From Hyalella azteca (taxonomy: Eukaryota; Arthropoda; Malacostraca; Amphipoda; Hyalellidae), in the NCBI RefSeq assembly GCF_000764305.2, contig NW_025939426.1, forward strand, positions 3,957 to 67,956: a stretch of 64,000 bases of DNA, read 5' to 3'. Below, one piece after another: positions 53,630-63,728 of the stretch. The notes under the pieces were generated by a model. It was given only the letters and a program-made list of their open reading frames with translations, was not told where the DNA came from and did no database searches. Every line of letters starts with the position of its first letter. Position 1 is the stretch's first letter. A program made the translations under genes and the position numbers.

Positions 53630-55071
53630 AATATATATATATTTAGTTGACGTTTATGTCAAATCACATAGAAAAAAAAGACTATCAATGCTTCGCAGCT
53701 AAAACGCCGGTCACAGATTTACAAAAAAAAACGATGAAATCATACGGCATTACAATTACCGGTAGTCAGAGTTTGATTACACGCACTATCAAGAGTATTT
53801 TATTCATACACAATGTACTGAGGTTTAAGTGTCTGGGGTAAGTTTTACATCAAAAAATGATATCAAGCATATAACTGTGCTGTCAGAATAATGTCACAAA
53901 TTTTTCTGCGACTATGACATACATGCAAATAAGCCTGCGCTGAAAAATGATGCAATATCGCGAACGAATTATGAAGTCAACAGTAATCTTATTCACATAG
54001 TTACAGCATGAGTGACGCCTGCATGTTAAAAATCGCGTACATCACTTCAAGAAACACAGCCAACTTTGATTGGTCCATCCAGCCTTTATTTTGCAGTAAC
54101 CTTCATCAAAGGCTTCAATTAATCATATGTTATTAGTAAACAAAACTACGGAAATGGCGCTCGTCAAACAAGGCAGGAACGTGTTCAACTTCTGGTGCCT
54201 GTTTTGACTTCTCTACTTACTAAATTTTAACTTTTTGTATAAGCGTCATTTACAACTTAATATCAAGTCAGCGCTACTTACTACTTTTAAAGAGTTTTCT
54301 ACTTGTTTAACACAAAATTTTACACTTTTCTAATCATATTTCAGTATTCTTATGTGTTAATAAACATCACTGAAACACACGGTACTTTTTCAATTAAAAA
54401 ACGGATTAAAATTGAATCGCCATTCAGCTCGTCGCTTAAAGATTAGAACTTACTGTAGGTAACTTGAATATAAAAATGATTTGCAAAAACGTAGCTTACA
54501 ATTTATATTTCAGCACATATCAAAACAATGTGCTCCACAACTCAAGTGCACTGTACGGAAAGATTGCTATTGCACACAGAACATTACGCTAAAGTTGGAC
54601 ATGAAGTTTCGTTATTAACGTTTCAACTTGAGTGCTTCATCTGGTCGTCATACGCAAGTCCCTGTCTTCGTCCATCCGAAAAGTTGATACAAAGAAAATC
54701 CTTCCCTGACGTGCAGTAGTTGAACAATTTCCTCAACAACTTCTGAAGTTTCAACGGATGTTGAGTTTTGTGCTGCTAATATTGGCTGAACTTCGGCTGA
54801 AAAATAAAACAATGATTTGCATTTGATAAGAATAACGTTGACTCGGCACAAACTGATTCATCTCAGTAAATAATAACAACTTCGAAGTGTTCGATCTACA
54901 GGGCAAACAACGTCAAGGTAATATTGTAGAGTGAAAAAACATACTAGATTTAAATATGTAGTACTGTAGCGAACCTAGATATTACGACTTTTTAATAAAT
55001 ATATCCTTTTTCCTCTGACTTGGCAACACCGTTAGGAAGTTTACCTCGCGTTCTAGTTTGTCCCTTAGTCA
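53630..55071. other. Intergenic, no gene recognised
   Basis: AT-rich. No protein-like ORF was recognised. Confidence 0.4.
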
Positions 55072-55150
55072 GTATAGCCCAGCCGATCCACAACAGCAGG
55101 TTAGTTAAGATTTAGGTCTCTAAGATAAGTTTCTTTGTTTATATGCGTAA
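55072..55150 (+). repeat. 79-bp exact direct repeat, left copy
   Basis: Identical over 79 bp to 56116-56194. Between the copies lie a SINE, an RT fragment, a MITE and the assembly gap. Confidence 0.85.
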
Positions 55151-55290
55151 AGGGCCGCTGTATGCGCAGTGGTTATAGGGCCGCTGTATGCGCAGTGGTT
55201 ATAGGGCCGCTGTATGCGCTCTGACGACGGTAGAGCGGCACCAAGATGGAGGAGCTAGGCGTGGGTTCGAGCCCCGGGAAGTTCAGTTAA
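55151..55290 (+). repeat. tRNA-derived SINE with triplicated head
   Basis: A 27-bp unit GGGCCGCTGTATGCGCAGTG+GTTATA occurs two and a half times (55153-55220). TGCGCAGTGGTTA resembles box A and GGGTTCGAGCCCC at about 55265 is a good box B. The tandem heads give repeated box A elements before one box B. Confidence 0.55.
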
Positions 55291-55386
55291 AGTCTCGGTG
55301 TCGCTAGTGGACGGCGCTTAGTCACCGCCAAAAGGTGGTGCTTTCAGCATGGCCTTGTGTGTGTGTCCCTAAACACTCTGGGTATG

Positions 55387-55690
55387 TTACCTGGGGGAAC
55401 TTAAGGTCTTAAGTTGCATGTTCCTTTGCGCTGACTGCAGAGAGGATGCTGAAGCACCCAATGTCAGGTCATCAGCATATCTTATGAGGCGTACGGCAGT
55501 GGAAGTGGGTACATCCGAAAGCATTACATTGAGCAGAGCTGGGGACAAGATGGCACCCTGCGGGACAACGATGTTCACAGGACTGAGCTCTGACAGTGTA
55601 TCTCCAACTCTAACTCTTGAAGATCGATTCTCAAGGTATTTATGGAGCCAGACTAACAGTTGGTCAGAGACCACCAGGAAATCTCATAAC
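55387..55690 (-). mobile_element. Non-LTR retrotransposon reverse-transcriptase core fragment
   Basis: Reverse-strand peptide includes WLHKYLENRSSRVRVGD, then VVPQGAILSPALLNVMLSDV and the catalytic RYADDLTL. PQG-x-x-SP and YADD are RT fingers/palm motifs of Jockey/I-type elements. Only ~95 codons remain. The fragment is cut on both sides. Confidence 0.8.
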
Positions 55691-55742
55691 CAATGAATAT
55701 CTCATTCATAAATATTATACGTTTAGAAATTACTTTTTAAAG

Positions 55743-56016
55743 ACAACACTTCCAAAGAATCCAGTATCTCCAATCTTACAGGTGTACAATGAATTTCTCA
55801 TCTAATTTTCAAGAATAAAAAAAAATAACTTTTCAATTTTTTTAATATATATAAATTTTTTTAATATATATAAATTTTTTTAATATATAAATTTTTTTAA
55901 ATTATTTATTCTGTTAATTGATTCATGCATTGCCTCTGACTTCACACAAGTGTGCAAAATTTCAGATCAATTAGACAGGTAAAAGTGTGTCAATTATCAG
56001 TTATAAGATTTGTAGC
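55743..56016 (+). mobile_element. MITE family A, truncated by the assembly gap
   Basis: Starts ACAACACTTCC and keeps the first GATTCATGCATTG core. It runs into Ns at 56017. Confidence 0.75.
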
Positions 56017-56115
56017 NNNNNNNNNNNNNNNNNNNNNNNNNNNNNNNNNNNNNNNNNNNNNNNNNNNNNNNNNNNNNNNNNNNNNNNNNNNNNNNNNNNN
56101 NNNNNNNNNNNNNNN
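56017..56115. other. Assembly gap (99 N)
   Basis: Run of N. True length unknown. Confidence 0.99.
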
Positions 56116-56194
56116 GTATAGCCCAGCCGATCCACAACAGCAGGTTAGTTAAGATTTAGGTCTCTAAGATAAGTTTCTTTGTTTATATGCGTAA
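56116..56194 (+). repeat. 79-bp exact direct repeat, right copy
   Basis: Exact copy of 55072-55150, beginning immediately after the gap. Confidence 0.85.
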
Positions 56195-56646
56195 CTGGTT
56201 ATATTGTACTATTATTTGCCTCATCATGGTTACTTATAAGACATACTTCTCGAACAGGTTCCCACGTTGCCAAGGGTATTATTTCTATTATTTCTGTTAT
56301 CATTCCCGTATTCTTTGCCGTATCAAATAAATTCACTTGATCCAGTTTGATTCATTTCCGAGCTCGTAATTTCCTCACTGTGCGGGTAACGTACGGCAGT
56401 TACCCCACAGTACAACATGACTAGCTTGGAATGAACAACATGAATGCATTGACCGATTTCTATAGGATCTCACACTCAGAAATGTGCGTGAATTTGTCCA
56501 AACAACGATGCACCTTTTAGGTCATCCTGATCCATTTTGGCCCGACAAAGAGTCGTATCAGTGTTACGTTTACTCTCTGCTTGTGAGAAATTCTATCGAT
56601 ATTTGGCTAATATTACCAATATTTTTTTCTGAGAGTACGGGCTTAC

Positions 56647-59600
56647 CCCTGAATATTTTGCAGGCTTGTCCACAATGCCGAGCTCCATCATGGCGTAGGC
56701 CATGTCCAGCAGCGATGATTTCATTGGGGTTGGCTTGATCCCCAGCACGTCTGTCATCTGCACGAATGTTGTTCACATTGACATTACTTGGGGAACTTGC
56801 TGAGGGTTAAATCTCAAAGCTGGGTATCATAGACAGTAGTGACTGGGGCATATAGGAACAAAAATCTTCTTGTTAGTAGATATTAAGAAAACATTGGATC
56901 AATTCTAAATGCTGATACATAAGCCAAATAATATTTTAGTATCAATATTTCAGCGCATGATGTCATAGACACGAATATTTAAGGCATGAAGAACCTTAAA
57001 TGTGATTGTCATTCGATAACAAGCAAACTATTTTAAATTAATGAAGAATATTAATGCAACTTCAGAGAATACATATTTATTAACCATTTTTCTACGGAAA
57101 AATTACCCGTCATCATTGCTATTTACATGTCAATACCTGGTAACAAGAGTTACCGTCGGCAGACACAAGGTTGGCGTTAGAAAGGAAAGCTATTTTGATC
57201 CAGACATACGCATATATACTATGCCCTTGTCGCTTCGCATAATACGAAATCCGAGTTAAAATGTAACTGCACAAACCAACAGAAATTTATTTGATTACTA
57301 GCAACTTACTCACAACAAATTTATTACTCACAACCTAAAGAAGGCAAGACAATAGAAAGGTCGGGCAACATAGTTCAACCTGTACCGTAATTTACAACTG
57401 ACGGCAAAATCAATTGATGATTGAGCGATAGCCCGTCGCTAGTGAACGTTGATTTTTCAATACGCGTTTGATTTGAGATTGGTTTGAACTTGGGGAAATG
57501 AAACAGGATTAAGAGTCTCAAAAACTTGCGAGGAAATGCTGCACGTACACCGGTCAGCTCCGATCCGGTTTTAAATGAAATTCTGATATTTTCATCCGAT
57601 GACTCAAAGCTATCGCCTAAATCTCGCAATAATTGTTGAGCCTCCTGCTTCTGAAGTCCTCAAACGTAATGGGGCATGATAGCGAGAAAGATAGACAGAT
57701 AGGAAGATAGAAAGAAAGATAGATAGATACATAGATAAATAGATAGAACGAATAATAATTCTCATATCCAATATTTCTTGCACAGACTTCTAGTTTACAA
57801 GCCTATAGGCTTCATACTCACCCTAGATGTGTCAAGCTCCAGGATTTCATCGAGCCGTGGCAGAACCTCCATCCTCACACCTTGGTCGAATAAAGCTGCG
57901 ACACGCACGAGAAAATTTGGCAAGCTTCGTGTAGTTATTCTACATCCTTGAGGATTGAATTCACTGCCCACGATTTCATGTATTCCTTTGAACCAAATCG
58001 CGCCGCTGCTGATGAGGTGGCGCTTACCTACAGCTCCAGGATTCGTGAGGCACTGAAACAAGACAAACTTCAGCTTAGGCTTCTTATTTCACAACATATT
58101 ATTCAGCAATTATGTTACTGATGACCATCAATAACATTAAATGTCTTGGGACAAATAATTTGGTACTTTCTGATGCTTACGATAACCATAACGCTGAAAC
58201 TGACCTGAAGATATGCTCATGCGACGTTCCTAACGCTGATACCGACCTTAAGATGTGCCAGTGCAACGTTCCTGACGCTGATATCGACCTTAAGATGTGC
58301 CCGTGCAACGTTCCTGACGCTGATGCCGACCTTAAGATGTACCAGTGCAACGTTCCTGACGCTGATACTGACCTTAAGTTATGCCAGTGCAACGTTCCTG
58401 ACTCTGATACTGACCTTAAGATGTGCCAGAGCGACGTCCCTGACGCTGATACTGACCTTAAGATGTGCCAGTGCAACGTTCCTGACGCTGATATCGACCT
58501 TAAGATGTGCCAGTGCAACGTTCCTGACGCTGATATCGACCTTAAGATGTGCCAGTGCAACGTTCCTGACGCTGATACCGACCTTAAGATGTACCAGTGC
58601 AACGTTCCTGACGCTGATACTGACCTTAAGATGTGCCAGTGCCACGTCCCTGACATCACAGACGGGGAAATTAATGCTGGGGAGGAACGGCGGCTTATTG
58701 CTGAGAGTGTCCCGCATGATGCCCACCGATGTCGCGCTCCTGTGGGACTCCATCAGCGGAGGGCCCATCACCAGCGCAGGGTTCACCGTAGACAGCTCGA
58801 ACTTTTTGTCCTCTGAAACGAGGTGAAGAACGTGATTTTTTTGTTCTTTGAAACGAGGTGAAGAATGTGAATTTTTTTGTCTTCTGAAACGAGGTGAAGA
58901 ACGTGAATTTTTGTCCACTGAAACGAGGTGAATAACGTGAATTTTTTTGTCCTCTGAATCGAGGTGAAGAACGTGATTTTTTTGTTCTTTGAAACGAGGT
59001 GAAGAATGTGAATTTTTTTGTCTTCTGAAACGAGGTGAATAACGTGAATTTTTGTCCACTGAAACGAGGTGAATAACGTGAATTTTTTTTGTCCTATGAA
59101 TCGAGGTGAAGAATGGGAATTTTTTTGTACTCTCAGTCGAGGTGTATAACGTAACGAAGCCACAAGCTTATATTGGGGCAATAATTCACAGTGTCTGTTA
59201 TGAAATAATTCTGAATATTACTGCTGTAAGTGTTGAACATTGAACGGGTGTCAAAAAAGGCGTTGAAAAGTTAAAAAGCCCATCTTGCACAACTCGCTAT
59301 GAGTGCATTGACAACTCTGAAGTTAATATTCAATTTCGCAATCTTTCCTTTTTGTATACACGAACTGCAACTCATTCCAGTCCTTAAGCCTTAATTAACA
59401 AATATCCTTTAAAAATACGAGTCATAAATAATTAACGTGTCACGTAAAACTAACCAGGTTGTGAGTCAAGGAACTCCCAGGCTGCTCTCTCGGCCAGCGT
59501 CTTGGAGCGGCCGTACACGGTGACCTCTTCGGAGGTGTGGTCAGTCCATTCCTCCTCGTTGTATTTCTTGCCTTTCACAATGCCACCTTTCCCTATGACA

Positions 59601-62600
59601 TAAAACAGAATTTTTTTTATTATTAAAATTATTAGAAGCACTGAAATGTTATTACTATTATGATCAGTATTAAGCTAAATTATTTTATTTAAGAAAAATA
59701 AATTATATCGCGCATGATACATGATGCACCAGAACAAATTATTTAAATATTCCAGAAAACTCAGAACTACAGATTAAAATACATTCAAAATAGAACAAAG
59801 TGCGCTAAAAAATATTTTAGCTATTTAAAGGAAGACAACACAGGCCAGGGACATATGACTAGGAATTGTAAGTAATCTGTGTTATAAAATTTACCAGGAA
59901 CCAAAGAATTTGACGCGTGGAAAAAATTCAGTCATGGAGACTCTAAAAAATTTAACAACCCCTTCTCTTCGCATATGGCACCCCCCTACATAAAATGGAA
60001 AATCGAAAAACCATACCGACTACAAAAACCGTACCGACTACAAAAGCCGTACCGACTACAAAAGCCGTACCGACTACAAAAGCCGTACTGACTATAAAAG
60101 CTGTACCGACTACAAAAGCTGTACCGACTACAAAAGCTGTACTGACTACAAAAGCTGTACCGACTACAAAAGCCGTACTGACTACAAAAGCCGTACCGAC
60201 TACAAAAGCCGTACCGACTACAAAAGCCGTACCGACTACAAAAGCCGTACCGACAACAGCGATGATGGAGGAAGTTACGACGACTTTCTTGACGCCGGCG
60301 TTGGCGGCGGCCGCGAGGACGCGTCTGGTGCCTTCGATGGCGGGACGGAAGATCGCTTCTTCCTTCACGTCCGCGCCGATGGGCGGGAAGGGACTGGCGG
60401 TGTGCATCACCGCGTATACGCCTTCCATGGCTCTAAAAAATTATATAAATTAGGGAGATGCATCTACAATCCAGGAAATGAATTTATGAAAAGTGCATAT
60501 GAGCATGGAAATTTCTTTTGTCGAAATTTCTTTTGTATGTTCAGAAATTCAATTGTAATTTGAATGTCTCACTTGTCCCAGCCGTCATCGCGCACTAGGT
60601 CAGCTTCGACGAGCTCGAGGCCGTGCTTGGGGTTCTTGGCGAGCTGAGTGAGGGGTGCGATGCGGGCGGCGTCCTTCAGACTGCGAACTGTTCCGCGGAC
60701 GCGATATCCGGACTCCTGTAGGAGCTTCACGATGTGACTGGCCACGTACCCGCTGACCCCTGACACCAGCACCACTGCAACATAGGTGAAGTGATTATAG
60801 GTGAAGTGATTATAGGTGAAGTGATTATAGGTGAAGTGATTATAGGTGAAATGTTTATAGGTGAAATGTTTATAGGTAAAATGATTATAGGTGAAATGAT
60901 TATAGGTGAAATGTTTATAGGTGAAATGATCATAGGTGAAATGATTATAGATGAGATGATTATAGGTGAAATGATTATAGGTGAAGTGATTGTAGGTGAA
61001 ATGATTATAGGTGAAATGATCATAGGTGAAATGATCATAGGTGAAATGATTATAAGTGAAATGATTATAGGTGAAATGATTTTAGGTGAAATGATTTTAG
61101 GTGAAATGATTTTAGGTGAAATGATTATAGGTGAAATGATTATAGGTGAAATGATCATAGGTGAAATGATTATAAGTGAAATGATTATAGGTGAAATGAT
61201 CATAGGTGAAATGATTTTAGGTGAAATGATTTTAGGTGAAATGATTATAGGTGAAACTATCAAATTGTCTGGATTTGTATTTTTTACGCTAAAATGAAAA
61301 AAATATCAAAGCCATTGAAGTATATAATTCCTAAAAAATTTGCTGAGGATATTAGCAGTTACAGCACACCCTAAAGTCACATGAATAAGAAACTTTATTC
61401 ATGCACCGCTTCAAGTTCCTAATTTTTCCTATTATAAATATATTATTTATGATCGGTCAATTCTTGATTGCTTGAACACGATATCTTTATCTTCCATAGT
61501 TCATATATACAGTTATGCACAGTGCGAATTTACGGTTCTATGCATCATAGTAATCTACTAGCAATCATCTTACTAACACTCTACTCGCACATCACGCTTT
61601 CTAGGCAGAACATCTTATACTAACAATCTACTAGTCTTTTATGCCCTCTAAACTATCACAGTTTCATAATTCACGTGTTAATTACACAAAATTGTTCCCC
61701 GTAACGCTTTCATCAAAATATACAAAATTTCCTTGCATGTCTAAAGCATTAATGCATTAATATAAATCAAATGATAAACGCTTCAATGAATACGATTGCC
61801 TGAGGGAAATTTGCATACAGATCGACTCCTTTAGCAGGCAAGATAAGCTCATTATTTTTAATCCTCACGCCTGAACACATCGCACAATCACTCCACTTGC
61901 ATGGCACACTTAACCAATTCATGCAAACGAACAAATTACTGTGAGGATTAGGATTAACCTTACCTAAGTTATGTTCTTGTGAATATCGAACTAATTTTAG
62001 GTAGTAAATATAACATCGATTTTACAGTTGAATATTATTAGGCCACGAGGGCTGCTGTCGATTCTAAATATATTGAATTTTTACAGCTTTTCGTGCGTCT
62101 CAGACATGCAACTCACTGCTCCAATCGTTCTGTGCTTAACCGCCCGGCCACCTTGCCAATTTCAACCGAAACATTCGCGGTTTTCTGCGAGATTCAAACC
62201 AACAACTCACGACTTTGGTGCTCTGCTGAACTTGCAACTAGTGCTTGGCCACATAAGTAGTTGCAATAAACATCATTTAAACATTACGAAAACATTTTAT
62301 AAATAAGCATTACTTTGATGCACAATCACACCTATATAACAAGTATTTTAATAAATTTCATTGAAACAAGGAATCTATGATGAAAATCAACTGCTAAACA
62401 GCGGCAAAAAGCGTCGAGTGTCAGCTTACCGACAAACTAAAGTGAGGAACAAGTTCTTGAAGCCCGACACCGGACGTTCCGATTACAGCAAACATATTAG
62501 TAGATATTATCATCATAGAAGCAATAAATATGTTCTGGAACTTCAGTATGCTTCGCTAAAATGAAATGATTGGTCAAGCTTGATTAGAAATTTTATACAT

Positions 62601-63033
62601 ATAATTTCATTCTTTTTCAACGCAGATAGAAAGAAATATGAATTCAAAAGGCCTAAGAGGTTCTCACTTTTGCTAAAGCTCAATTGTTCTCGAATCGAAG
62701 TCTACTACAGCGTTGCCAGCGATATGAAATCGGAAACGAATGCTTGAATGATCGGCAAGATGCGACTTCCATGAGGATTACATCGTAAGATTAACTTAGA
62801 TTCCTTCCATCAGTCCCATGGTATTGCTGATAAAAAACAATGGAAATATTCTCAGAACATTATAATCTTAAATTATTAATCTCTACGGTAAGCATTCGAA
62901 TCCAAAAAGGAACTCTGTATTGTTCCAGGTGTAAAAAAAATCATCCGATAACGTTTTTTAAACAAAATTTTCCGAGGTTACCATTCGGAATATATAGAAA
63001 CGTCAACGAGAGCAACTCACATTTGTCTGCCAT
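56647..63033 (-). CDS. Extended SDR / dihydroflavonol-4-reductase-like oxidoreductase, copy 2 (3' end not found)
   Basis: Seven reverse-strand exons: 63033-63021 (MADK), 60774-60573, 60432-60251, 59592-59455, 58812-58625, 58052-57822, 56757-56647, giving 355 codons. Lengths and phases are identical to copy 1 exon by exon. The glycine motif is GVSGYVA at residues 10-16 and the catalytic YxxxK is Y159-G-R-S-K163. VNPALVMGP, CDVRDVALAHLK and the DMAYAMMELGIV helix are retained. All sites are canonical GT-AG. No stop or frameshift interrupts the exons. The counterpart of the last copy-1 exon was not found between 56646 and the gap and may lie in or beyond it. Four minisatellites sit at exon edges: the donors of exons 3 and 5 and the acceptors of exons 2 and 5. 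Substrate is unknown. The 13-nt first exon is assigned by MADK plus the GTGAGT donor and matching phase. Confidence 0.85.
57678..57747 (+). repeat. GATA/GAAA microsatellite in SDR copy 2 intron 6
   Basis: Imperfect tetranucleotide run (GATAGATAGATA and variants) between exons 6 and 7. Confidence 0.8.
58193..58654 (-). repeat. 42-bp minisatellite duplicating the exon 5 end and 5' splice site
   Basis: Eleven units of exactly 42 bp. In transcript sense a unit is 30 nt of exon 5 (encoding VRDVALAHLK) plus the first 12 nt of the intron (GTCAGTATCAGC). The unit touching the exon (58613-58654) contains the real junction at 58625/58624. The other ten lie in the intron and each keeps AAG|GTCAGT-like donor context. 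The reading frame continues as 14-residue repeats (VSIS + VRNVALAHLK) through six further units, until a TAA in the unit near 58380. There are no indels between units. Confidence 0.92.
58801..59155 (-). repeat. 34-37-bp minisatellite duplicating the exon 5 3' splice site
   Basis: About ten units. In transcript sense each is ACGTTCTTCACCTCGTTTCAG split as pyrimidine tract plus CAG, followed by AGGACAAAAA, the first bases of exon 5. The real junction is at 58813/58812. Four unit types recur in order twice (with CCTCTG, TTCTTT, CTTCTG, CCACTG on the + strand), so a ~141-bp higher-order repeat exists. Several intronic units keep TTTCAG; others are mutated (TTTCAAAG, TTCATAG). Confidence 0.88.
60003..60254 (-). 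repeat. 18-bp minisatellite duplicating the exon 3 5' splice site
   Basis: Thirteen exact-length 18-bp units plus one decayed unit. In transcript sense the unit is GTCGGTACGGCTTTTGTA: GTCG closes exon 3 (60254-60251) and GTACGG is its donor. Each intronic unit keeps a GGTAC(A/G)G donor-like motif. The frame stays open through the whole array as repeated VGTAFV and ends at about 59952. Confidence 0.92.
60781..61260 (-). repeat. 15-bp minisatellite abutting the exon 2 3' splice site
   Basis: Thirty-two units of exactly 15 bp, + strand TATAGGTGAAATGAT, without a single indel. Substitutions form sub-patterns (CATAGG, TATAAG, TATAGG) that recur. The array ends 4 nt before the CAG acceptor at 60777-60775, so its last units form the end of intron 1 in place of a normal pyrimidine tract. 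Confidence 0.92.
62095..62255 (-). repeat. tRNA-derived SINE in SDR copy 2 intron 1
   Basis: Reverse strand has GGCCGGGCGGTTAAGCACAG (about 62127-62147), the same head as at 12235 and 52140, with related flanking words such as CAACAACTCACGAC on the + strand. Confidence 0.5.
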
Positions 63034-63128
63034 GATTTATATATTATAACCAACTATGTCGTTCAGCAGTCAGAGCTCGTAGCAGCACAACCACGCACGG
63101 TGCAGTCTGAACGTCGTCTGTCGTTGAC

Positions 63129-63148
63129 GGGGCACGGGGGGCGGGGCT
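63129..63148 (-). promoter_or_regulatory. GC box / G-rich promoter element of SDR copy 2
   Basis: The + strand reads CGGGGCACGGGGGGCGGGGC; the gene strand therefore has CCCCGCCCC, an Sp1/KLF-type GC box about 105 nt upstream of the ATG at 63033. It stands out in an AT-rich window. The G runs could also form a quadruplex. Confidence 0.4.
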
Positions 63149-63529
63149 GCCGGTTGGTTTTGCCAGTATCTCGGAGACCTCAGTCGTCGGTCCACGCAGG
63201 GTCCTCAAGATTGTAAAAATCTGTGTCATTACCATAATATACTTTATAGATCTAATAAAAATTTATTTAGCATCGTAACTTTGAATTGGTCAATTATTGC
63301 TTTCATATCCGCCAGGCCAGAGTTTCAAAAAACAATTTTCATGTATAGAATAGAATAGAAAATGTTTCAAAATTAATTATATTCGTTCATACACGAGTTA
63401 TGTTTTGAATTGTTTGCTAATTTGCTTATAAATGCAACAAGTGTGTAACTCATACAATGAAATGAGCTAACCCGAGGTTTTCAATAATTCTTAAACGATC
63501 GTCGAGAATAATACTTCCCCGACCCGTGA

Positions 63530-63728
63530 CCGACAGCTTTTATCACCATTTGCGACAGACGATGCATACGATCGACAGCATTCATCACCATTTGCGATAG
63601 ACGATGCATACGATCGACAGCCTTCATCACCATTTGCGATAGACGATGCATACGATCGACAGCCTTCATCACCATTTGCGATAGACGATACATACGATCG
63701 ACATCATTCGTCAGTATTTGCGATAGAT
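63530..63728 (+). repeat. 42-bp minisatellite upstream of SDR copy 2
   Basis: About four and a half units of CTTCATCACCATTTGCGATA plus GACGATGCATACGATCGACAGC. It lies ~500 bp upstream of the first exon. Its sequence is unrelated to the intragenic 42-bp array. Confidence 0.85.

Noticed and set aside
55150..55290. Functional tRNA gene
   Set aside because: A-box and B-box-like motifs are present, but no cloverleaf can be folded; it is better explained as a SINE.
56520..56570. Last exon of SDR copy 2 (reverse strand PKW...)
   Set aside because: A CCAAAATGG segment recalls the PKF start of the copy 1 last exon, but there is no AG acceptor before it and similarity ends after two residues.
58193..58654. 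CRISPR-like array or repeat protein gene
   Set aside because: Units are contiguous with no spacers, and the genome is eukaryotic. Long ORFs on both strands are a by-product of a stop-free 42-bp period; the only supported coding part is the last 30 nt that belong to exon 5.
60791..61297. Open frames encoding (IIGEM)n and (IIISP)n
   Set aside because: Shadows of the 15-bp array in intron 1, with no start context, domain or homologue.
63036..63052. TATA-like ATAATATATAAAT before SDR copy 2
   Set aside because: It lies within a few bases of the ATG of exon 1, so it cannot direct a transcript including that ATG.
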